Positions 24,901-33,900 of a DNA stretch of 64,000 bases are shown piece after piece. This DNA is from Phoronis australis (lineage: Eukaryota; Phoronida; Phoronidae), in assembly GCA_002633005.1 (NCBI GenBank), contig NMRA01000457.1, positions 162,145 through 226,144 of the forward strand, in the 5' to 3' direction. Numbering within the stretch: the first letter of the stretch is position 1; the number at the start of each line of letters is the position of its first letter. The notes beneath the pieces were generated by a model. It worked only from the letters and a program-made list of their open reading frames with translations. It had not been told where the DNA came from and made no database searches. Both the position numbers and the translations under genes were made by a program.

Positions 24901-27900
24901 CTCAATCGCACTTAGTAAACAGATACGTAATTCTGAAGTCTCTAGTTCAAAATTTTAGTTTGCACTCAATGACCTTTGAACTATTTTTTCTGATTGGTTA
25001 AGCCTATTGCAAAGTAAAGTAGGTTATTCAATTGGCATGTTGACTTACACCAGTGTGCTGAAATTGAAAATAATTCCTTGAAAAACGTAAGAGATATAAC
25101 ATATTGAACGTTACATGACCTTTGCACTAATTGACCTTATCCGGTGCATTTTAAGCATCTTTAGGAGAATTATTGCAAAGCCCATGGAAAATATGTTTAA
25201 CGCTGAGAATCACAGTTGTCTAACGGTTGACACATCAGAATATTTGCTGATTGAAAAGGTCAAATTTTCAGAAGAAAAATGCACCTAGTGACTCCATGTT
25301 TGCACTAAATGACCTGAAACTTTGGATTCCGATTTGATTTACCTGTGGCAATCAGACCTGTCAATTTGAAGTGTCTAGCTCAAAATTTAAGTTTGCACCT
25401 AATGACCTTTGACCTATTTCACCTGATTGGATGACCCGATTACTTAGAAAAGTAATTTTTTAAATTGCCATGTTGTGCACCGAATTTGAGAAAGGTAGCT
25501 TTTTAAAGCTGAAGGAGGAGTAGCATTTTGAAAATTACATGACCTTTGCACCAAACGACCTCTTCCGGAGCAATATGGAATATGATTATATAACCAATCA
25601 AAATTTATATACTGTCAAAAGTCATATGCTGAATTTAAAGACCGTACCTGCACCCAATTTGTAGTTATTAAGCCTTAAAGTTGGTCGGAAGAAGAATGAG
25701 AAGAAGAATAAGAAGAATAAGAATAAGAATAAGAATAAAATTGAAGAAAACCCAGGAACAACAGTACTCTGCGCTTACACGCGCAGAGTAATAAGAATAA
25801 GAATAAGAATAAAATTGAAGAAAACCCAGGAACAACAGTACTCGCGCAGAGTAATGAGGTTTTCGGTCGTAAATCTGATTATGGCCCTTTGAGTGCTACT
25901 GTTAGCTCTTACCTATTTCTGCATTTACTTGTAGATTTGAGCACTTGGACACAATGGTACACCGGGAAGCGTTGCAAATTCACGTGTTACAACAGGGGCT
26001 ATAGCCACGTAGTCGCGAACTGCTCGTTACTGAACAATGGACTTTGCGAAGGAGAACGATCCGTTCATCATGTATGCCCTGAGGATGATTGTTTTCAAGG
26101 TATTGAAATCTTTGCAGAGCTTCTTATCCACATTCTCGTTGTCAGTTGTCATTACATCGTGGTCGTCGTCATCGTTATATATGGAACGGTCTTAGTCTCA
26201 CATTGTTACGATTGAGTTGGACGGGTTCAGTTTTCACGGCTGCTTGCGCCGAAAGTACAAAGATCACGCCTTGCTAACGTTTAACCTATCAGGTAGCGTG
26301 CTTTGGTCATACTGATACCATAGTTGGAGTTGACTTGTCCTCGATAGTAAAGAAAATAACCAAACATATGCTCTCGTTCAAGTGGAGTTGACCGTTAGGG
26401 TACCAATTCAATATAAGTGTATAAGAAATGTAATATTGCTATTAGTGACTGGTTGGGCAAAACATGTTGTGGCAAGACAGTTTAAAGTGTACACAACATG
26501 ACTCTTGTACCTCAAAATAAATTTTATTATTATATCTTACTAGATTTCAGTGCCTTTAGGGCACAGCTCATAAAGAAACACGCAAAAATTGAAAAAAATA
26601 ATGATTATGTATAACGCCATGGGTTGAAACAAAGTCGTTCGCCAAACTGTTCGGATCAGAGAGTTATGCAAAGTGTATTGAGTGAAGAGAAAGCAAAATA
26701 CATTTAGCGTCGAGAAGGTTCGTAGAGGGATCAAAAGATGTGTTTCCGGAGGCTGCAGCAACAGTAGCCAGCCGGAGAACGTCTCGGTGTTCCGAAGGAT
26801 ACCAAAGTTGCGCAGGAGTGGCATCGCTTCGTGCGCCGAACGAGAGTGTGGGATGTCATCGTGGACCAAGCGATTCGGTCCGGGGCCCACTTTGAGGACT
26901 CGCGTTCCAACTCCAGTCACAAGAGACATTACGATGAAGGCCTGGTTCAATAAAGGACAATATTCATCATTCAGAAACATCAGCTCTTAGTTCAGGATCG
27001 TCTGTTGGATGACTGGGTTGACTCGCCGAGCCCGAGGCCGCTTCTCTCGCGGGAGGATCCAGTTCGTAAGGCTCAAAGTGGAAAAGTACGCAGCCGGAAG
27101 CACATTAAACTTATTCTCGCTTTCGTGCAACTCCATTTCCTCATCCTGGCCACCATTTTCGTACGTTTCTTCATAGTATTCGTTCCATTTTTGCTCATAA
27201 TCGTCGTCGCTTTCAAATTCCCTGCTTTCCGCCATTGTTCAAAGCTAGTCACTAATCTCTTGTGTTCAACCCATGACGTCACATGGCGGGAAATGTGAAA
27301 ATTGGCAAAATTTCGAGCTAATTACACAAAATAAACATGGGTTTAGCTAAATTTTACGTCATACATTTAGTTTGTGGCCACCGGTAATTCAAAATGTGCA
27401 AAAATCCATGGTGGGTACTGTTTAAAGAGGCCTGGAACGCATTAAACAGACTAAACTGCAATATTGAAAGTGGTTCTCTGCCTCTGAAACAGAATTCAAC
27501 CTGCTTACCAGGTATTTTTAGGATTTGTTTGTAAATATTTTTAATTTCCGTTGTTATCAAATCAAAAGACATTTTCTTTTAGTTTCAAATTTCAAACTGC
27601 TCGCCATTTCGTCGATTTTCCTGCCACAAAGCAAAGCACGTTTCCTTATTTGGTATGGCAAGACATAGAGGTAGCACATTTCCCTTACGTGGAAAATGTG
27701 ACCTTTGACCTTAAGCGACTACAACCAACTAATTGTGAGCGCATGAGTGCATTTATCATAAGTGGGAGGGAGATTATGATTTCTGTGGTAACCACAGTTT
27801 TTCTTTTGCGCGGATTTCAAAAATCGTGAATTTATTCTGTGCTTGACGTTACGAGATGGTGCTTTCGACAGGAATTGTCTAAGATATTTTTGACCAGCGT

Positions 27901-30900
27901 TCGCATTCCATGCCTCTTTAAATGTGTATTTAATAAAATCCGGTCGTTTTCAAGTGCCAAATGTGATAGTTTACTTCAACAGGCAGTTGTAATGTCGAGT
28001 AGTTATTCTAAATCTTGTCAACAGTCACCAGCGCGCATAAACCGTCCAACTGAATCGTTACAAGGTGGTGAACCTTTCCAACTGAGTCGTCACAAGGTGA
28101 CGATAATGACAGTTGCAAGAGTTGTCGTCGTCTCCATGGGCTTCTAGTTAAAATGTGAACAACTTCCAGCTTCCTTAAAAAAAAAACGTGAATGCGTTGC
28201 CTTAACCAACTAACGTTCGCCGCTCCTAATCTTTTCTCGTTGGGTTGGCACTTGCTCTGGAAAGTTTTGGGTTCTCCTCAGTTCGTTCAGACAAGTATTG
28301 AGGCCTTTGTTTCAAGTTATAATGCAATGAAAGCGGAATCAAAGTAAATGAAAACCTCCTCCCTGTTCACATGTTTAGAAAGATTTCGTAAAAATGAACT
28401 CATTGACATATTTAGGTAAAAAACAATTGGTTCCGATCTTCTCGTTTTATTGAAAAAGAAAATCCAACTGAGGTGAGCAAAAATGATGCGTTTATGAGCA
28501 ACTCAACCAGTGTGGGGTGGGTTGAGACTGGTGGCAGTAACAGTGCTCAAAAAGTCTTCCTTTTAGTCTCACTGGCGGCAGAAAATATGGAAATGCTGTC
28601 ACAATCCAGCAAGTTACCAGGTGGTCATATAGAATATATTTTACAAGTAAAACTCTTTCACCCTCAGAGTAGTGTTTCATGAATAGAATCTCGGGGCAAA
28701 CACCGCGTCGTTTCCTGGAAGAGTCAGTTTTGACTGAGACACAGACGATCTATGACCTTGCGAAACTTCACCTAGCTGTCATACAAGTTCGGAACGGCGT
28801 GCTCATACGTTCAAGGCACCTCTGTTTTCAAGTGCTACTTTCGGTGATTTGTCAAAGTTGCGTTTTTTGCTCTGCCTTAGAGATGTGCTAGCAGGCTACA
28901 CATTGTCTGCGTTGGCATTTGTTATAGGTTGTCGTGTGGAAAGCTTCGATTTTTTGTATAACAAAATACAAATTATTCAACTTAAGATGAATCTTGAAGT
29001 GTGGTTTCGTTCACCATAATTCTGTTTCGTAAGCAGACGCATGATCTTCTGCTAGAGTTTCTCAGTTAGGTTAGGTTAGGCATTTTTAGCCAATCATAAC
29101 TTTAGTTGGCGTTACTTATTGACGTAGGTAGTCAATCTTCATAATGCCATATATGAAAAATAAGTATTAGCACAGTTTCACCATAGAATGTACATAGGGA
29201 CTGACAACTCTCGTCAGAGTGTGTTGAGCATTTTGCAGACCAAAGGGCATAAGCACTGGTGATGAGAGGGCGCTGCGGACGGAAGAAACAAAACTTCCAG
29301 TTTTACGAATGTTGCAGCCGGCCGTCCCGCGTTTGAAGATCTAGTTAAGGTCCGAGAGTTAAGTAAATAGTCCTGCTATTTGTTTTTTGAAGTTTTTTAA
29401 GACTTATAAAAATAAGGCGCGTATGTTGTTCTATGCCATGTCGTTTGAAAGTATTCACAAGATAATTCAGTCATGTTATAAGTTATAAGCGCCAAAAACG
29501 TCTTCTGCTGATTTCTCGTGTTTTCACTTACAGTCGCATCAGCTGATTTTTTAACACAAGTAGTGTTAGTGTTTGTTTACATTCAGTAATGCAAGAATCA
29601 ACTCATAAGCATAGGCACAAGTATTAACCGACAAAAATTAATTTGTAACAATATTTAACAATAAATATTTGTGTAATTTATACAGCTATGTTCTTGGGGA
29701 AAGGGCCAAGGCTAGCTGACATTGACATATCATGTGCAAAACCTGATTGTCAACAACTTGCTGTCATTATCACAATAGGCCAAAAGTACATTGTAACGCC
29801 TCTTCTAAACATACTTATGATTATGCAGAATTGGTTAAATACACGACACACCCTTAGCATACTATTTTTTTCCAAAATAGAGTTTCTCAACCAATCGTGA
29901 TATTGTAGAATTTCCTCTTGATCTATCTTATTTGAGAATTCATACAGGAAGTCCTATAGCTTGAGCATCAGCATAGAGCACTTATAAAATTTCCAAATTT
30001 AAAGCAATCCAATGTTTAACAAGGGTAATCCCATCAATGTGTACTGCTTTCCAAGAGGACCAGGGCTACTGCACCTCAGAGTGTACAGATGTTTGAAATA
30101 ATAGCTATCACCATGTGCATTAATTTATATTTATCACGACATATATTTACTAATGGCAAAAACTTCACCTCCAAATCAATATTCTGGGATGTCATGTCTT
30201 CGTATTGTCGTATAAGTCCTGGTACAGCACCATATTTGTGTAGATTTTCTAGTTGATGAAAAAACGAAAAATTGAATAGCAGAACTGACATTTTTGGAAA
30301 AGTATGCATCAAAAGTGGTCGATTGACATGTAGTAACCTACATGAAGGTGAGACAAAGTCGTCACAGAAAAAAAAACAACACTGTTACTGTTAGCAGGTG
30401 GATAGCTGGGGCTAGGCATATATTGCAGACGTAGTGACAAATGAGAAAGTACTACATTTAGGTCGAACCAAAATCCTATAAAATCACAACTTCAAACTAA
30501 ACAACTGCGAATTCAACTACATGGAGAGGTTTTATCCAGTTAATCCAATCTCCTTTTCTTAGGGCCAAAAGCCTTGATTCTTGTATTGAGCTGTCGCAGT
30601 ATTCGGGCCGAATCAACAACTTGTCAAGTTATTTCTGGCGCGATTTATAGCAAAATCCAGACTTGTATGACTGGCATACGCGATTCACTTTGCATGAAAC
30701 ACAGCAAGTTAGTTTCAAACTCAAAACAAAATTTGTTTGAAGTACGCGAAATAAAACCAAAAGTTTAACTTCGTTACTCCACGAAACCAAGACACCGGAA
30801 ATTACGAGTCCTCCGAACGTAGTTTCGTGTTAGGACGCGCGACTTCACGAAGCTGCGAATCTCTTAACTAGTATCTAGGATTTCACAAGACTTCTTCCGT

Positions 30901-33900
30901 GCCTGTCTACGACTTTGGAACGAATTAAGCAAAGCCGAGAACTGATTCTCAAAACTGTGACCAAAGACGGATACTTTTTACGAGACTGATGTTGCACAGA
31001 ATAGATGTCTGTTACTGAACAAGGTTTTGGTTTGCGTGGATTCCAACAACGTGACTGCAGATATGTCACCAGTTTGGACGCAACGACAATCGCGGCTTCA
31101 AATTAAATTAAGTTTATTTTGCTCATTTGAAAGCACGTCTCTACAGAGATTCAAAACACTGCGACAGGGAAGCGTCCTGGATGGCAAAGCGACAGGGTTG
31201 CTACACTGGGGGGGNATAAAATCCGGTCGTTTTCAAGTGCCAAATGTGATAGTTTACTTCAACAGGCAGTTGTAATGTCGAGTAGTTATTCTAAATCTTG
31301 TCAACAGTCACCAGCGCGCATAAACCGTCCAACTGCAGATATGTCAAAGCGACAGGGTTGCTACACTGGGGGGGACCGGGAGGACCGCAGAAACGGTCGG
31401 CAGGCGGCGAGAATCGATGCTAAGTGGTAAAATAATTCAACAAATAGAAAGAAACACAAATGCAACTCGCAAAACGCAAAAGTCGCTGCAGGTATTGCAG
31501 TATATTGCGCCAACATAATGGCGATCACTTTTAAACGGTTTTTCGGCTTTTAAGTGACTAAGCCAAGCTTTGTGGACTTTACAATACTGCCCATTGCGTC
31601 TTTTCCAGGTACCTGGATATCGCTTGACAAATCATGGCTTTTCAGACCATATTTATGAACTTTTGTGCAGCTTTCCAAAGAACACGATTCATTAGTTCAA
31701 GTTGATGTGGGTGGGCGCTTTTTTACTTTTATTCTCCCACGGAAAACAAGGTCGCAAGTTCGTCGCATAGAGATCGGTAGATAGACATATCCATTGTTCA
31801 TCATGTTTTCTGATAAAAAAGACAATGACAAGCATTTATTGGTAACCGGTTGATGTGCGCCCAAGGTACGATAACCGTGCGACCTGTATTGCTATATCCA
31901 ACAAAGACGAAACAAAGAAAAACAATGGTAGTATCCCATAGGCGATAATCATGAGACCCGCTTACGCCCGTCGCTTGGATGTCGCAAGTTAAACAATACA
32001 TTGTCTTTGAGTGCAGGTCTCAAAATGAGTCGTGGTTAAGACGTGAACCAACTGCGTTTATTTTTGCGTCATACTTGTTTTTTTTTCTCAGCCTCTCGAG
32101 CTGCAAATCGGTTAGATTTACCTTCAGTGGTGCATGACCTTCGAAAGTTGAGTTCGGTCCTGAGAGCATAACCTTTTGGAGTTAGTGGTGTGTCCAGGTG
32201 TTCATTATACCTTTGACCTTTTCAGCTGACATATCGTCTGCTGTGTTTGGTTCGAATTTTTGACTCGATCTGAAAGAATTTTACTAGTGTACGGTGTCAG
32301 AAGTATGATACAACAAAACCTTTTTGACGAGTTGAAAAATAGTATCTTATGAACCTCATCTTATACACGAACATTGATCAAACCGACGTTAGAGAGTGTT
32401 TTAACATCCAAAACCCAGTCATTGGGCCTTTAAGTAGCCGCCACGTTCCTATCGTTGATTTTAATACTTAAGATATTCAGCATGAACATCTTCAAAAAAG
32501 TTATTCTTATCTACTCGTTTGTTTTCCCATGTTAGCTGCTTCTGAGTTAGTTACTTGCACGCCCGGAAAGGGAGCTAAACAAGTTCTCAGCTCTTAATTT
32601 TTGTCGTTCCTTTCAGCTTGGTGCGCTGTTACTTTGCCAGGACCTGACAGCCATTACACGGTAGCGATCTTGGATGGCGACTCCATAAAGGGACCTAAGC
32701 TGAACGTGACTCACGGAACGAATGTCGCGTTCAAATGTATTATGGGTTACGAGTGGCCCTGGACTCTGACAGATGCCACAAGAAGCAAGCTGGTGAAGGT
32801 GTGCCTCTTCGGACATTTAGAAATTCCGCCTTCTTGCTCTGGTAGGTGTAACACCATCCAACTAAAATGCGCGATTTTCGATACCAGCTAGAAAGACAGA
32901 TTTTTTACCAAATCTTGCAGTTTTATGACTCCGAGATCTTCTAATGCTTTTTAGTTAGCTAAGACGGTCGTAATGGGCACATTGGTTAATGAAGGTGTAT
33001 TAAAATGCAAATAACGGTCAAGGTTATGTCGGTTGTAACGTTTTGGTTTCATTGGATAACGCAGCAGTCAGTATGCTACGGTCACATCAACGACTGGGCG
33101 CATGAGCTTTAATAAAACTGGTTCCAGCTCTAGGGACTTCAGATAGACTTCAAAATCAATGTGCGCTCAAAACTCTCAGTTATCAGTCACATTTGTAGTT
33201 CAGCCCGAAAATTACCCCTGGAAGAGGATTTGACTGCGGATATTAGCTGTAGTCTCTTTTCACATTTTAGAAAAGTGTGACTCAGGTTCATTGAACCATA
33301 TGTCCTCAAATCTATGGTTCAAATTTAGAGGAACACTGAGTGATTGACGTTAATCTTTTCTGTCTTTTTTGATTCGATTTTCGGCGCCCGATTATCATTC
33401 ACGGTGTCTGCTATGCGTTACGCGACAAGTGGTTGATCTCATAAACTGGGTTTCAGTTACGAAGCACGTAAATCCGCATTTAGAATAAGTACATGTTACT
33501 TCATAATACTGCAGACCCAAGGCACTATCGATGACACCGAGTTTGATTGGTTTTGATCGACTGTTGAGAATTGCCGTTGTATCAGAATTTGGAATTCCAT
33601 GCGTATTCTCACGGAAGGCTAAGTAAAGCAGGATTGTCAACCCAGTTTTAATGCGTCAGTTTGCCCGAGGTAAGAAATCACGGTGCGCCAATGAAAATCT
33701 TATTGTGCCAACTGGAGTGTGCTCTGTAAACTGTGTATACACATTCCTTGAAATTCTTTAAAGATTTTTTAAAGCTTACTTTCACCAGTGTATTCTTAAC
33801 AGGTGAGACAGCGAGCGTGTACTTTTGGCTTGGCATTGGATTTTTCGTAGCCGTTGCACTCGCAATCATGAAAACTCTCATCAAATTCGGAATCACTGCG

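Larger units (their letters stand above)
22592..25934 (+). other. Intron with tandem repeat array
   Basis: 24682-25580 is a tandem array and 25690-25860 a microsatellite with hairpin, listed separately. 22592-24680 shows nothing I can name. Confidence 0.6.
26612..27282. mobile_element. Inverted-repeat element with convergent THAP and acidic ORFs
   Basis: ACGCCATGGGTTGAAACAAAG at the left matches the right end on the minus strand, ACGTCATGGGTTGAACACAA, at about 18 of 21 positions. A TTCCCGCCAT motif just outside the right repeat also occurs in the ends of the 10.4-kb element. No target duplication is seen. A THAP remnant reads rightward from the left end and an acidic ORF reads leftward from the right end. 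Confidence 0.5.
26100..32616 (+). other. Intron (6.5 kb)
   Basis: Contains the 26.6-27.3 kb THAP element, a candidate 54-nt mini-exon (28567-28620), and a 120-bp duplication at 27933 and 31216. A short TTAGG triplet run at 29069 is too small to matter. The rest, including 28.7-31.0 kb, shows nothing I can name. Confidence 0.5.

Noticed and set aside
26540-26980. 146-codon minus-strand open frame
   Set aside because: Antisense shadow of the THAP remnant on the + strand.
27551-27829. 93-codon open frame after a TTTCTTTTAG acceptor
   Set aside because: The acceptor gives the wrong phase for the receptor gene, there are no cysteines, and no matching donor is seen.
29069-29084. GTTAGGTTAGGTTAGGC, telomere-like
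   Set aside because: Only three units; likely chance.
33280-33341. Hairpin considered as a microRNA precursor
   Set aside because: The 10-bp stem is too short and the internal loop is too large and asymmetric.
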